Assembly: GCA_963930775.1 (NCBI GenBank)
Contig: OZ005694.1
Location: 744,001 to 808,000 of the forward strand
Length of the DNA stretch: 64,000 nt
Direction: 5' to 3'
DNA from: Cliona cf. orientalis
Lineage: Eukaryota > Porifera > Demospongiae > Clionaida > Clionaidae
The notes beneath the pieces are model-generated. The model made no database searches. It had not been told where the DNA came from and saw only the letters and a program-made list of their open reading frames with translations. Both the position numbers and the translations under genes were made by a program. The number at the start of each line of letters is the position of its first letter. The first letter of the stretch is position 1. Shown here piece by piece: positions 12,061-24,100 of this stretch.

Positions 12061-14470
12061 GGTGGCTAACTCTGTAGACTTACCCAGCTAACCACTTCTA
12101 CTCGTAACAAAGTACAACTTAAATTTGTCTGAGATTTCTAATACACACAGATACAGTCAGTTAGTTGGAAAAACTAACCACTCATCCCAAGATTAACTAA
12201 AATAACTCAAGTATAGAGATGAAATGGTAACTGCTATCTATGAACTCGCTTGCAAGCAATGTACAGTAGAGTCTCTCCTTGTAATTGACATCAGCATGGC
12301 CAGTAGTAACCAGGAAGGTTACTATATCAAGATAACTACGACTGCAGTGTCATAAACAAAGAGACATACACATGATTAATGACTATTGTCATCAAGTTAT
12401 TGCAACAGTGGTAAAATTTAATTATAGAGCCTCACTCCAAGCATTTAATGCTCCGCAGAGAAAAAGTTGAAACATCTGTAATTAGGCTAGGATTCAGGAT
12501 ACATACACTACACACATTTGCTAACTTAAGGATATGGGATACTGTTTTAATTTTGCGTGCACGCCATATTTAATCTCCATACGAATGGGATAGCAGTACC
12601 AGAATCTGATGAGACTATCAGCTACTAAACAGTTTTCAACGTCATGTGCCACACCATAACCCATGATATTATAAAGAGTTAGTGATATTTATCAGAGGAT
12701 AAAATAAGATTTTCAAAATGGGCGGCCATGATGGCCAATCAATTCCCAAATTGGTTGGTCATTTGCTCCATTTACAAGGACATGCCACTGAGTCCAGATC
12801 CCTTGCTATCTCTAGTTTATGCTTGTACAACTGGGAGTACATGTGCTAGTGGGCTGTACTAGGAAACAACAAACAAGGTCAATTACAGGTAAATTTTAAC
12901 ATTTTGCACAATACTTGGCTACTGAGAGATCAAACTAAATAGCAAGAATGATCTCAAAGGAGCTCATTTGCTCCAAAAAAAAGTAAGATAAAATTCTAGT
13001 AGACTGTATAAATGAGAGTAGATAGCTATTTCTATCCAAACCATGCAGGTAGTTGTATAGCTCTGGAAACCTTTGCCTGGATACTATGACCAACCAAAAA
13101 ATTGCTTGTCAATGAGCAGCCATCTGGTAGAAATGCATGGAAAATGGCCGATGGCCAGCTATTATTTTATGCTCTGGATGTGGAATCAGGTCCTCTCATA
13201 ATACATAGTAACATAGTCGCAGGAAGAGTGAGGGGGGGGGCACTAACCACACCAAGAGCTACTGTAAAGCAGCTCCATATTAGCGGGGTCTGGGGGCATG
13301 CCCCCCCCTAGAAAATTTTTTTATCCATACAATCCCTAATGATTGAATCTGGGGGACCCTGGAGTAAAATTCATTTATGAACAAATTCTTATTGATTCTA
13401 TCTTCTATTAGTTTTTTACCAGTCCTTTTCTTCACCTAAGAATCCAGCTAACTATACTCGGAGTTTGCTGGGAAGTTTAGTATCACGTGTAATTTTAATT
13501 AGAATGAATCTTAGGCAAAGCTTTAATCAACAGCATAATTTCTTGATTTGAAAGGACTAGGACTGTATAGAAGCCGCGGTAAGTTATATCTACAGGAGAT
13601 CTAGTAACCTATAGCTTATTGTAAGAATGGACTCCTAGTACTAGTAGCTGCCTCAGCACTGGCCAGTGCCCCCCTGCGGCCCCCCTGCTCTGCCAGGGGG
13701 GGGGGGGGGGCACGTGCCCCCCTTGCCCCCTGCTTCTGTTGCCTATGAGTATTGTCCTACCAGCACAACAATGACCAGATAGAGCCTTGCACAGTGTAAC
13801 AAAAACACTGAGGTGCTGGCTTGTTTTATACCATGTGTGTGTTGAAACTTTTAAATTTATATGCACTCAAGGTAGTGTTCCTCCCACGCACATAAATAAT
13901 TAATTTTATGCACATGACCGAGCATGTGAGATTATTTGAGAATTAGGGAACAGCCCAAAGTAGCCATTTGAACCCATGCCTCAGATATTATACAGCCAGT
14001 TGGCCCTTGAAAATCTTGCTGTGAGTTTCTTGCAATTGTAATACTTCAACCTAATTACCAACTTGGCAAACACTGATGCATGTTCCGTCAAACAAACTCG
14101 CATGTGAAGCTCGATGGCTGAAGGGTGTTTCCATCGTACATTTCAGTACCTCTACTGGCTCTGATTATTTCTTTAATAGATGCATTGTTGGCAGACATAA
14201 ACAATCTTTTGTATTAATTCACTCAAATGCTGACCTCTTGTGTGAGACACGCACAGTCGCTAATAAGAACATGAATATGTATCACTTGTTTGCAAGCTAT
14301 AATGGTGAAGCTAGCAGCAAATTGTACACTTTGTATTCACTAACTGTAACTGTAATAATATTATACTGAGGATGCCCCTTGATACTACCGTAGGAATCCC
14401 GCAATTATACCACACCCCCCCTACACTTTGTTCCTGCATATACATGTAAGTAGTTTTGTCTCGTATACAA
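12060..14470. repeat. Segmental duplication module R5b, copy A
   Basis: 12450..14470 is colinear with 49460..52250. 12060..12830 also matches 26420..27270, and 13950..14450 also matches 32690..33160. Notable content is long G and C runs near 13229, 13696 and 14407, the palindromic GGGGGCATGCCCCC near 13293, and a decayed ankyrin exon at 12250. No intact gene is present. Confidence 0.8.
12250..12341 (-). pseudogene. Decayed ankyrin-repeat exon
   Basis: This is the homologue of the intact 105-bp exon at 26691..26795. It has lost 13 bp around the TPLH region, which shifts the frame, and its donor has changed from GTGAGT to GCGAGT. The acceptor CTGCAG (12342..12347) is kept. Codons for the D(I)VTFLVTTGHADVN-like section are still readable. 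It is called a broken copy because of the frameshift. Confidence 0.6.
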
Positions 14471-14484
14471 GCCCTCCCTCTCTC

Positions 14485-14765
14485 CAAGGGTGTAGACAGG
14501 TGGGGGCTTGTGGGGCTTTAGCCCCCCACTTTTTGAGCAATAATTTATATACTATATATGGGATTGGATGAAATTCTAGTTATATTCACTGTAATCATAG
14601 TTGGATAGCCAAAAATGTGCAATAAATTTGAGATATAATTACTGGAAATAGCTGATTTTAATGCATTTTTAAGGCTCTGGACACAATAGGATCAAAATTG
14701 TTTGCGCACTTCGCACGCAGTTGTCACAAAGCCCCCCCACTTTGAAAATCGTGTCTACGCCCTTG
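14485..14765. mobile_element. hAT-like MITE (CAAGGGTGTAGACA ends)
   Basis: This is a 281-bp element with ends CAAGGGTGTAGACA and, in reverse complement, CAAGGGCGTAGACA. G-rich and C-rich runs lie just inside each end. Matching places in other copies (about 33645 and 52210) read CCCTCTCTCTGATCA without the element. The target is a CT repeat, so the exact TSD length cannot be fixed. The CA-GGG-type ends resemble hAT elements; the family assignment is inference. Confidence 0.6.
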
Positions 14766-15316
14766 CTCTCTAGTCACAAAATGTAGATAATAGAGTCCAT
14801 AGGAATTAAAAACAGTAGCTACAGCTGTACTAAGCTAAAAATCATCATAATTCACAAAATTAAACCACGAATTGACTAGCATTTCTATTATTATTCAAAG
14901 TAATAATGAAGTCAGAGAGACTTAACACACTCTCAGAAAATATATCTCCTGGGACTTGGTGTGCTACATACGCTCACACATTTATCGTAATTGACTAGCA
15001 TTTCTATTTGGCTAAGCAACTACCAACTAAGTATTATGAATACCCTGCAATAAGTTTGGTTGCTAGGCAACAGCCAACAATTTACAATGTCTGCTATTAA
15101 TACATTTTTGTGAGTGTTAAAGATAGCTGTGAAGGTATTAGCTAATATAGATTCATAATCCTTGCACTCTCTCATGCTGGCCCAGCCCAGTGAATTATAT
15201 GTTTCATATGGGAAAGCGATTTAAAATTTCAGATGTAGCTACTCCCAGTGTCCCCTTGGAAGAAATGTACATATTCTCATGTGAGTAGGATCAATGCTGA
15301 AATGCAATCCCCAATA

Positions 15317-15537
15317 CATGGGTGTAGACATAGGGGGGTTTGGGGGCTGAAGGACCCCCCTCCCTCCCCCAAAGATTTTCCGGCCCTACACTATGTTTAT
15401 TAAGAATGATTATTGTTGACTGGTACCAAATTAATGTTGGATTTTGTACATAATATTACAGCGCAGAAATTTTTTGTGTACTTTGTGTGCAATAATATGA
15501 TCAAACCCTCATATTACAAATTGTGTCTATACTCATG
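15317..15537. mobile_element. hAT-like MITE, copy 1
   Basis: The ends are CATGGGTGTAGACA and, in reverse complement, CATGAGTATAGACA, with a G-run and C-run inside the left end. The flanks ATCCCCAATA and ATTGCCAATA (15307..15316 and 15539..15548) resemble an 8-10-bp TSD. Matching empty sites at about 9283 and 41590 read ATCCCCAATAATTAAG. Related copies are at 28405..28697 and 53430..53643. Confidence 0.6.
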
Positions 15538-15825
15538 CATTGCCAATAATTATGATGTTACGAAGATTAAATTTCAACTAGCTACAACTTGATTAGATAC
15601 TCAGTGTGTCACTAGCATTATCACAGCATTGTGTCTCTAATTTTGTTCCATACAAGCTAGTATATAACTCTATGTATGGCATGGAACTTGTTTTCAAGTT
15701 TATAAATTGAAATAAATTTTGATAAATACACAATATCTTGATAATGCAGTACGTATTGGTAACAAATAATTCACAATAGCTTTTAAGTGAATATTATGAT
15801 ACATACACGATGATGGCGCATATAT

Positions 15826-15999
15826 ACCTTAACGAGACGTTTGTTTGCGGGTACTAAATTTAGCGAATTTTGTGATTTGCCCACGAAAATAAAATATTGA
15901 ACATATCTAATGTTAATTTCAACTCACTAAAATGAATTAAACGCACTATTTCCAAAATCCACTAAAATTTGTGCCTGCAAATAATCATAGCTCTAAGGT
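15826..15999. mobile_element. Small MITE (TTTGCGGGTAC ends), intact copy
   Basis: The imperfect inverted ends share ACCTTA, then TTTGC-GG-AC and TTTAG-G-ATTTTG. Copies of the surrounding module at about 505 and 28965 lack it. The homologous copy at 53919..56930 is split by the Harbinger transposon. This intact copy therefore gives the Harbinger empty site, CTCTAAGGTTC, at 15991..16001. Confidence 0.6.
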
Positions 16000-16363
16000 T
16001 CATGCTGCTGCTCTATGTTGTTGTAGCTACCTATCATTTTTGTTATCAGTTTTATTCTATTCCCGACTCTATAACCTTTCGCCTACTAGGCTCATGATGG
16101 TACATAGCTGTAAGCACACAATAATAATCTACACATAATTCAGCCACAAATGCACATATTTAAATATGATAATGTCATCTATGCATGTACACACACAGAA
16201 ACACTCTGACTGAGACTTTCAGTACAACAGATATGGAGAAGGTAAACACAAGATCTACGAGGGTGAATTGATGCTAATTTACAAAACATTGTACTAGACT
16301 TATAAGTTATACGGTTATGTCAGCTAGCTATGGAGGAATTAACTCAAACCAATCAGAGGAAAG

Positions 16364-17305
16364 GGTAGTCTACAATCACTGGACTGGAATGGTGGACTGG
16401 AACGGTGGACTGTAATGGTGGAATCGCAAATTTAGCAAAAAAAAGGGGGGGGGGTCAGAAGGTCACATTTGGAGTCTCACAAGCCCTGGCTATGGCTTCC
16501 AAATTGAGCTCAGCTGGTAGCTAGAAGTGATTCAGAATATTCGGCAAACACCTGGATCATTGACTCTTAATGAGTAGCCAGGTAGCTACCATGCTGCGTG
16601 TCATATTATATTATTTTCTTGCTGTAATACCAGTAGCTACTTCATTCCGCTAGCTTATAACCATACAGCAGCTAGCTACCATTGACTTCAACAAGATACT
16701 AGTCACGTAGTAGACTATTGTTGGAGTTGCTAGTTAATGAATGTGAAAACATGCAGTCGAACCACACAGTTTGACTGAGGCATTGTTTGACATGATAGAT
16801 TGACATGTGCATAAACCTACGGTAATCAAAATCGGGGAAGGATATCAGTCACTCTGCTAGTGTTAGTCTCTATCAAACCTGAGTACAGCAGTGTTATAAA
16901 TTTGTTAAAGCCTGCGATTTCATAATGTTTGTCAGCAGATAGCTATGACAATGTATAGCTATAGGCTATAGCTCTAGCTACTATTAGTGTCCTGGACCAA
17001 TGTATCTACATAAATGCTGGTAGCTAGCTATAGTGCCCACGACAGGACCAAGACCATATTCAAGTTAATAGATTCAGACACAATGCCAGATAGCTGCGGA
17101 CATTCAGAATTGCTACTGGCACACCTCCAGCAGCTAATGCAAAATGTAGCTTACTGTCATTCCAGCTATCAATGATTATACAATGCCATGTATATCCTTC
17201 TCCCATACTTCATAACCTTCTAACCTCATTTTGCCAAATTTGCGATTCCACCATTCCATTCCACCATTCCAGTCCACCATTCCAGTCCAGTGATTGTAGA
17301 CTACC
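16364..17305. mobile_element. 942-bp Mutator-like MITE, copy 1
   Basis: The long TIRs (about 80 bp) begin GGTAGTCTACAATCACTGGA. Inside them is a short repeat of the GGACTGGAATGGT type. The flanking 9-bp direct repeat AGAGGAAAG lies at 16355..16363 and 17306..17314. The matching site at about 57285 has a single AGAGGAAAG and no element. It encodes no protein I can recognise. Copy 2 at 19452..20393 has the same length and differs only at a few positions, such as the A/G-run lengths. The long TIRs and roughly 9-bp TSD point to Mutator/MULE-type mobilisation, which is inference. Confidence 0.8.
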
Positions 17306-18247
17306 AGAGGAAAGAGAATAATGAATTCAATTAGAGTTTGCAGTGCTCAGTCCAGCCTTCTAACAATGCTATCCTTGGCTCCATGGTCAAGCCAATTAAG
17401 GCTACACTGATTATAATCAATAATACTAAGAGCAGTGGTGAATCCTTATTATAGTAAGAGTTTATATTAATAGCGGTAGGCTGGGAAGCCCTTACAACAG
17501 ATTTCACTGAACATGAAAGCAAAAAGAATAGGGACAGAATTGGTTCCCCACATAATAACATTAATATGTATGATGCTAATAATGAAGTATACTCTTCCGT
17601 TGCATTGAAGGATAAGTGTAGGTCGTAGGTAGACTACCAAACTGTAAGCAAAAACTGATGCCAAAAACATTTAAGTGGTTGGGCCACCACCGAGTGTGGA
17701 CTAACGCCTCAAAAAATCATTTGAGTCAACTTGAGCTGGGCCAGGAGAAGCATCTACAGGTAAGATAAAGGCTAGAACAGACTAGAAGTCTATAACTATC
17801 TCTGTTAATTTCATGCTCATTAATTAATTGTGAAACAGTATCCACTAATCTTAAAAAATTGCAAATAATTTCTAAAGATTTCCAATTCCTCATTCCAATT
17901 ACAAACTAACAGTTTACCCTGTGTACAACACTTCCAATCAATTTGATTCAGTATTTAGAGCTAGTTTTGTTCGTTGGCTCTCTCCTAAATATTCAATGAG
18001 ATGTGAACACACTCGATTACATTGCGTGATCATGAAATATAATCTCAGCACTATGCTCATATGATTATTTAATCCGTGAGGCTCCCAAGACTTCCATAGA
18101 GCTATGCATACAGTTATTGTGATTGCAGCACAACAGGTTCATAGGAGAAAAGCAAGGATTAAGACAAACTGAAGCTTCATAGTAATATTAGGAAAGAGAT
18201 GGTAGTACTAGACTAGGATGAGACAATCAGTTACCATAATATACCAT

Positions 18248-18360
18248 ATTATTATTAAAAACAAACAGTAACAAAAGCTGAAGGAAAAAGTAGGGATGAC
18301 AGTGCCAAAACCATACAAACAAGAATTGTAGTGACAATCACATACATCTCTACGCTTACC
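18248..18360 (-). repeat. Solo arm of the foldback MITE (reverse orientation)
   Basis: The reverse complement contains CGTAGAGATGTATGTGATT and CATCCCTACTTTTTCC, matching the arm at 231..357 and the arms of 44064..44468 with several mismatches. Confidence 0.45.
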
Positions 18361-19040
18361 TTTTGAGTAGGTATATGGTGAGCAGGAACCAACCCCTCAC
18401 AAATCAAACATAGGAATTTTTCCCACATACAGAGCCAAAAAGATTGAAAGGATAGCATCAACATACTGAATCAACATACTGAATCAGAAGTATCTGCTTT
18501 CCCATATTATGGGAGTCAACATCAATGATAATACGTACACAATTATGGAGAGTGCATATCATTATCCCTGAACTGTAAATGAAACAATGTGCAGTATATA
18601 TTGCACACACTACTATCATCACATAGCTGGGGAGAATTAAAGATCATTAATGTCCCATAACTTTAAATGCCAGCCAGACATCATTCCATACAACTTAAAA
18701 TTAACAAAACACTGTAATAGTTACATCATCTAAAATAATATTATCAAAATAAAGATATGTTGCACCAGAAGGCAGTAGATAATATACAATGCTGTATTAT
18801 GACCATAAACCAGGAAATTCACACAAATCTGGCACACTTTCATGGTAGTTGAGTAGAATGCACTTCCTATTGTAAATCATGCCAAGCTTACACAAATAAC
18901 TTATTCATGTGATTATTATGTGTGGGATTTACTATTCATACAGGATGGTCCCAGCTCATGTGATCATTAATTTTATGACAATAGCTGCTAGTGGTGGAGC
19001 AAACCACACTTCCTTGCAATAGTGTGACATGCTTGTCTAT

Positions 19041-19275
19041 TGTTATGGGAAGCGCAGATATTATGACTGCTATCATTAGTTACCTATTCATTGATTAATT
19101 ATTCACACATGTCAATGCACTAGTTGTGTCTGTGTGTCTGTCACCTCTTACAATTACTGGGCTCTATAAAAGCCCCTGACATGTATTCAATTCAGTATAA
19201 GTGAGAAAGAAACATAATCTCATAAGATCTTCAACTGGCTAACTCTACGTGAGCCTAGCAACGCAAACTGTAACA
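19041..19275 (+). mobile_element. Candidate Gypsy LTR, copy A
   Basis: The left boundary (TGTTATGG) is where similarity to module R2 (about 39150) stops. The right boundary (CA) precedes a primer-binding-like sequence. A TATAAAAG box at 19165 is followed 27 bases later by TCAGT, a likely initiator, giving a U3/R layout. The unit is TG...CA and 235 bp. No second LTR was found downstream, so the full element was lost by deletion. Confidence 0.5.
19165..19172 (+). promoter_or_regulatory. TATA box of the LTR
   Basis: TATAAAAG lies upstream of an initiator-like TCAGT at 19192. The same pair is kept in copy B (58791 and about 58817). Confidence 0.5.
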
Positions 19276-19276
19276 C

Positions 19277-19292
19277 TGGTGTCAGGAGTGGA
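19277..19292 (+). other. Primer-binding-site-like sequence
   Basis: TGGTGTCAGGAGTGG begins two bases after the LTR's terminal CA. TGGTGTCAGAAGTGG-type sequences are common as tRNA primer sites in animal Gypsy elements. The copy at 58895 reads TGGTGTCAGGAGTGGG. Confidence 0.45.
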
Positions 19293-19451
19293 ATAGCTAC
19301 TGACTCAGGAGGAGCTGAGGGCAGCACAACAAGGAGACTCGGATCTCCAGCCCCTACTTCAATGGAAGGAAGCTGGTGATGACAAACCACCTTGGCAGAC
19401 GGCTGCACCCTACAGTGAAGAAACAAAAGCTTATTGGATGCAGTGGGAGAG

Positions 19452-20393
19452 GGTAGTCTACAATCACTGGACTGGAATGGTGGACTGGAACGGTGGACTG
19501 TAATGGTGGAATCGCAAATTTAGCAAAAAAAGGGGGGGGGGGTCAGAAGGTCACATTTGGAGTCTCACAAGCCCTGGCTATGGCTTCCAAATTGAGCTCA
19601 GCTGGTAGCTAGAAGTGATTCAGAATATTCGGCAAACACCTGGATCATTGACTCTTAATGAGTAGCCAGGTAGCTACCATGCTGCGTGTCATATTATATT
19701 ATTTTCTTGCTGTAATACCAGTAGCTACTTCATTCCGCTAGCTTATAACCATACAGCAGCTAGCTACCATTGACTTCAACAAGATACTAGTCACGTAGTA
19801 GACTATTGTTGGAGTTGCTAGTTAATGAATGTGAAAACATGCAGTCGAACCACACAGTTTGACTGAGGCATTGTTTGACATGATAGATTGACATGTGCAT
19901 AAACCTACGGTAATCAAAATCGGGGAAGGATATCAGTCACTCTGCTAGTGTTAGTCTCTATCAAACCTAAGTACAGCAGTGTTATAAATTTGTTAAAGCC
20001 TGCGATTTCATAATGTTTGTCAGCAGATAGCTATGACAATGTATAGCTATAGGCTATAGCTCTAGCTACTATTAGTGTCCTGGACCAATGTATCTACATA
20101 AATGCTGGTAGCTAGCTATAGTGCCCACGACAGGACCAAGACCATATTCAAGTTAATAGATTCAGACACAATGCCAGATAGCTGCGGACATTCAGAATTG
20201 CTACTGGCACACCTCCAGCAGCTAATGCAAAATGTAGCTTACTGTCATTCCAGCTATCAATGATTATACAATGCCATGTATATCCTTCTCCCATACTTCA
20301 TAACCTTCTAACCTCATTTTGCCAAATTTGCGATTCCACCATTCCATTCCACCATTCCAGTCCACCATTCCAGTCCAGTGATTGTAGACTACC
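19452..20393. mobile_element. 942-bp Mutator-like MITE, copy 2
   Basis: This is the same element and length as 16364..17305. The flanks repeat AGTGGGAGA(G): 9 bp, or 10 if the next G is counted. The unoccupied counterpart at about 59058 reads GCAGTGGGAGAGCCTTGAG. It sits between the LTR and the integrase of the dead Gypsy copy. The near identity of the two 942-bp copies within 3 kb implies recent movement. Confidence 0.8.
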
Positions 20394-20489
20394 AGTGGGA
20401 GAGCCTTGAGTTGAAAGCAAAGATGTCAAAGCCTCTGTGCTTCCAGACGGGGTTCAGTAAGGAAGATATGAGCCTCACTAAGCTAGTAC

Positions 20490-20817
20490 AACGTTGGAGC
20501 ACCCATGGAGTGGCTGGCTATTGACATTCTCGGACCACTTCCGCAGAGCAAACAAGGCAACAAATACATCTTGATCACAGCCAACTACTTCAAGTGGGTG
20601 AATCAGGAGGTAGTCACAGTGGCTGAAGTTTTAGTTCGAGATTTCATCAGCAGATTCGAAGTCCCTCTGATCCTGCACTCTGACCAGGGATGGAATTTTG
20701 AGAGTGCTGTGTCTTCAGAGATGTGCTTACAGAGATGTGCAAGCTGCGAGTCACTAAACCAGGACCACTCCCATCCACCCACAGTCTGACTGTATGGTGG
20801 AACGCTTTAACCGTTGA
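20490..20817 (+). pseudogene. Gypsy-type integrase core fragment, copy A
   Basis: The retroviral-type integrase catalytic core is readable. NVGAPMEWLAIDILGPLP carries the first Asp, and LHSDQGWNFES carries the second Asp. After frameshifts, TRTTPIHPQSD and MVERFNR carry the Glu. In Gypsy elements this enzyme joins element cDNA to the host chromosome. The frame shifts around 20715..20757, where AGAGATGTGC is doubled, and a stop follows FNR. No protease, reverse transcriptase or RNase H is present nearby. It is a dead fragment, duplicated with module R7. Confidence 0.85.
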
Positions 20818-21113
20818 GGATCACCAATAAGACTGGGATCTCCAAGAATCTCTCGCAGGGGTGCTACTCGTGTTGTGATATTCACTAGAATTCTTACAGC
20901 AACTTGATATCTTGAAGAATAATCTCCTGCCATTCTTGGAGGCTGCATATGCAGATGGCCACCAATATATGGAAGACAATGATCCCAAGCACACCAGTTG
21001 GTATGCTCAGTGGTGGTATGAAAACAATGAGATCAATTGGTGGAAAACACCAGCATCTACCCGAACCCAAACCCAAAAAGTAATTCCCAATGTAGGACCA
21101 TTATTGGTTATTA
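20818..21113 (+). pseudogene. Tc1/mariner transposase tail, copy A
   Basis: The carboxy-terminal half of a Tc1-type DDE transposase is recognisable. It has SRR/SQGATRVVIF-like residues (frame broken), then LLPFLEAAYADGHQYM, and NDPKHTSWYA with the second catalytic Asp. Compared with copy B it lacks about 115 bp covering the third acidic residue, and it ends at a TAA. It begins directly after the integrase fragment, so a deletion fused the two. No inverted repeats of a Tc1 element are seen. Confidence 0.8.
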
Positions 21114-21129
21114 ATTTTGTCCTTTTTTA

Positions 21130-24100
21130 AATTTAGTTCTCAATGTGTGTACATGTACGTTGTCTACTTTATTGCGATTATCAGTGGTGGATGGGGATCA
21201 CTCGCGCTTTTGAACAAGTATTCTTTAGAAATCTGTATTGGTATGAAAAATAGTTTGTTTAATGTGCCTAATCGGCATATCCATAAGTATTTGTATCGTT
21301 TTAACCAGAGCTCTGTTTCAGTTTTCATGGGTCGGTGCCTGGGGTAAGATTTGGAATCTAATTTTCTTGTAGTCGTGGTTTTCTTATTTGATGTGGTTGA
21401 TCATAGGGCCTTCGTTTAAGTGTTCGGATATTCTATTTATGATGCCCCTGGTGGTGTAGCCTACATATTGTGCTTCATAACCAGGTGTTGTGTATTAATA
21501 AGGTATAATATTATAACATTTTTGGATTTACGGTTAAAGAATTGCTTAGGGTGGGGTAGGTTTATTGGAACTTTTTGTTCAAGGGTTGTGCTTTCTGCAA
21601 AGCATCTTGTTATTAATAAGGGGCATATTGCACATGTATGACAGCAGCATTTAATGGGGTTTCTGAAATTTTGTAGGGTATTGTTGAATATGGTGTGTGG
21701 GTATCCGACAGGTAAAGATTGTGTGGTATGTTCAGGTTCACTGGCATTTGGTTGTGTGTTGTCTACTTGGGTGCTTTCGTCTAGTTTTGCTCGGACTAGT
21801 TTGTGTTGTAGGGATGGGTTATTTCTGTATGCTATTACTGGGGGTTCTGGGAAAATATGGCTCAATGTTCTATTATTTTTGGATTAATATCCAGTGTTTT
21901 TTTAGTATTTGAGCGTCATCACAAAATTGTGTGACAAAGACCAATTTCTCTTTATTGTTTTTCGGTTTTCCTTTGAATAAGATCTGGTGTCTTTGATTAA
22001 ATTTGACGGTATTGATATGTGGCAAGATTTATTTGTGTTTATATCCTCTTTGTAAAAGTCTGTTTGTTAATTTTTATTTCATATTTTGGAACTCTCTCTC
22101 TCATCTGAATTCATTCTTAGGTATCTGTTGACGTTGCCTTTGCTTATGACGTTAAATGTGGTTGGGGGGTGATATGAGGATGCATGGATGTATAATTGTT
22201 TGTTGGTTGGTTTTATGTGGGTTCGTACGTCTAGGATCTGATTTCTGTCAAATCGGTCACCGGGTAATGTCTAGGAATGTGAGTCTGTTTCATTTAATTC
22301 GTATGTGAATTTGATTGTGTGGTGTAATTGGTTGATTGTATTCATGTATGTTGTGAATTCGGATGCAGATCTGGTCCAGATGACAGATATGTCATCTATG
22401 AACCTTTTCCATAGCATTATGTGTGCTTTGCCTAATTCATTCAAATTTCTTCTAATTTTTCCATAAATAGGTTTGCATATGCTGGTGCCACTTTTGTACC
22501 ATTGCTGTTCCTTTAATTTGCAGGTAATATTAAATTTTATTGTTAAGTTCAAATACGTTACTTTTTAGGACTACCGTATTTCTCTAAAAATTCGGTCCTT
22601 CTAATTATTCGGCACCCTTTACCGAATGATTGAATATAGTTTCTAATTTTTCCGCCAAAGGTCGTCATGCATATATGCTATAAACAGGAATGGAATGCGT
22701 ACGCAGACAGAATGTTGAATATTAACCTCTAAAAATTTGGCGAAGCTAAAGCAATATTATTATGTTCTTGCCCAATTTTTAGAAGAAATACGGTATATTA
22801 ATCAATTCAACTAAAACGTCTGGTGTTGGTTGTTCGGGTCGTGTGTAATTATCTGGATTGTTTTGTAGATAGTATAATACACTTTGTTTACCATCACTGT
22901 GTGGAATGTTGGTGTGCAGTGAGGATACGTCTATGGATGCTAGTAAACAATTTGAGGGTATTTTTATGGTTTCTATTAATATGAGGAATTCCGTTGAGTC
23001 TCTCAGATATGAAGGGAGGTTTTTTACATGCGGTTGTAGCAATCTATCAACAAATTGTGATATGGGTTCCGTGATACTGTTACAACTGGATACGATTGGT
23101 TTTATTCCCATGGGATTCTTGCGAATTTTTCGTTTTTTCAAGAAGTAAAGTCTGGATGTGCGTGTCTGTTTTGGATGTTTGCAAAATTCAAACCATGCTT
23201 GTTTTAATAAACCATTATTTTTCAATGCTTTAATTTTTTCTGTGATTAGTGTGGGAGAGATGTCTATGTGTAATGGTTCGTATACGTTAAGATTGTTTAG
23301 GTGTACCATTGCATTACTAATGTATTCATCTCTGTCTATCATTGAGCCGTTATCGGCTTTGTTTATTACTATACGAGGGTTATTGATTAGCTCTCTGAGA
23401 GCTAATCTCTCTTTTCTGGTTAGATTGTCCTGCTTGTCTTGTTTATGTTTGTCCGTATTCAGCATTTCTATTCTAACTCTATGTAGAAAAGTGTCTAGGG
23501 TACCATTGTCGGATAACCTTTCTGGGTCATAAGTGTGATTACGTTTTGGTTCAAATGGATCTTTAGGTTCTGTATATTTCTTATGTGGTCTATGGTTGTT
23601 CTTAGTTCATATATAGTCTTTAGTCTGTGCATGAAATTCCTAATTTCTGTATGTAGTGTCTGTATAGGTAGGCTCTTAGGTTTGGATATAAATTTTAGAC
23701 CTTTTCTAAGAACATTTTTCCGGGAATCAGTCAGGGTTGTTTTTTTTTGCTAATATGACTAAAGAGTCATCATCCTTAGTGTCTGTAGTGTGGTTAATTA
23801 TAATGTTATTATCAGTATGTATGTTTTGGCACTCAATATTGTCATGGTTAGTATTGTGTGAAATGGTATTAGTTTGTGTAAGTTTCTGTCTATGTCTGTT
23901 TTTTTCTGTATATTTTTAATGTTTGTCTTAGGTGCACCCTTCCTTGGAAAGCCTTTTCCGTTGGCGGGGCCCTTTCCTCTGCTCGGTTGTTGTGGTTGTT
24001 GTTGATACCTGTATTGGTACTGTCGTCGCTGTTACAGTGGTCCGTTTTTTGAATATGTATTAATGAGTCCAGTGAGAGCTTCCATAAAGTCTGTGGGTGG

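Larger units (their letters stand above)
15010..18500. repeat. Segmental duplication module R6, copy B
   Basis: This is colinear with 53080..58200 and, in part, with 27430..30120 and 345..1617. It lacks the Harbinger element of the 53-58 kb copy and instead carries the 942-bp element at 16364..17305. Its left part holds MITEs at 15317 and 15826. Confidence 0.85.

Noticed and set aside
13102-13311. 69-codon plus-strand frame ending in a GVWGHAPP-like tail
   Set aside because: The tail is a translated GGGGTCTGGGGGCATGCCCC repeat found at many places. The homologous copy at 50791 is not kept open in the same way.
21654-21887. Plus-strand frames over the PLE (also at 60521..60757 and 23158..23532)
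   Set aside because: Antisense shadows of the minus-strand PLE coding region, kept open in both copies by its codon pattern.
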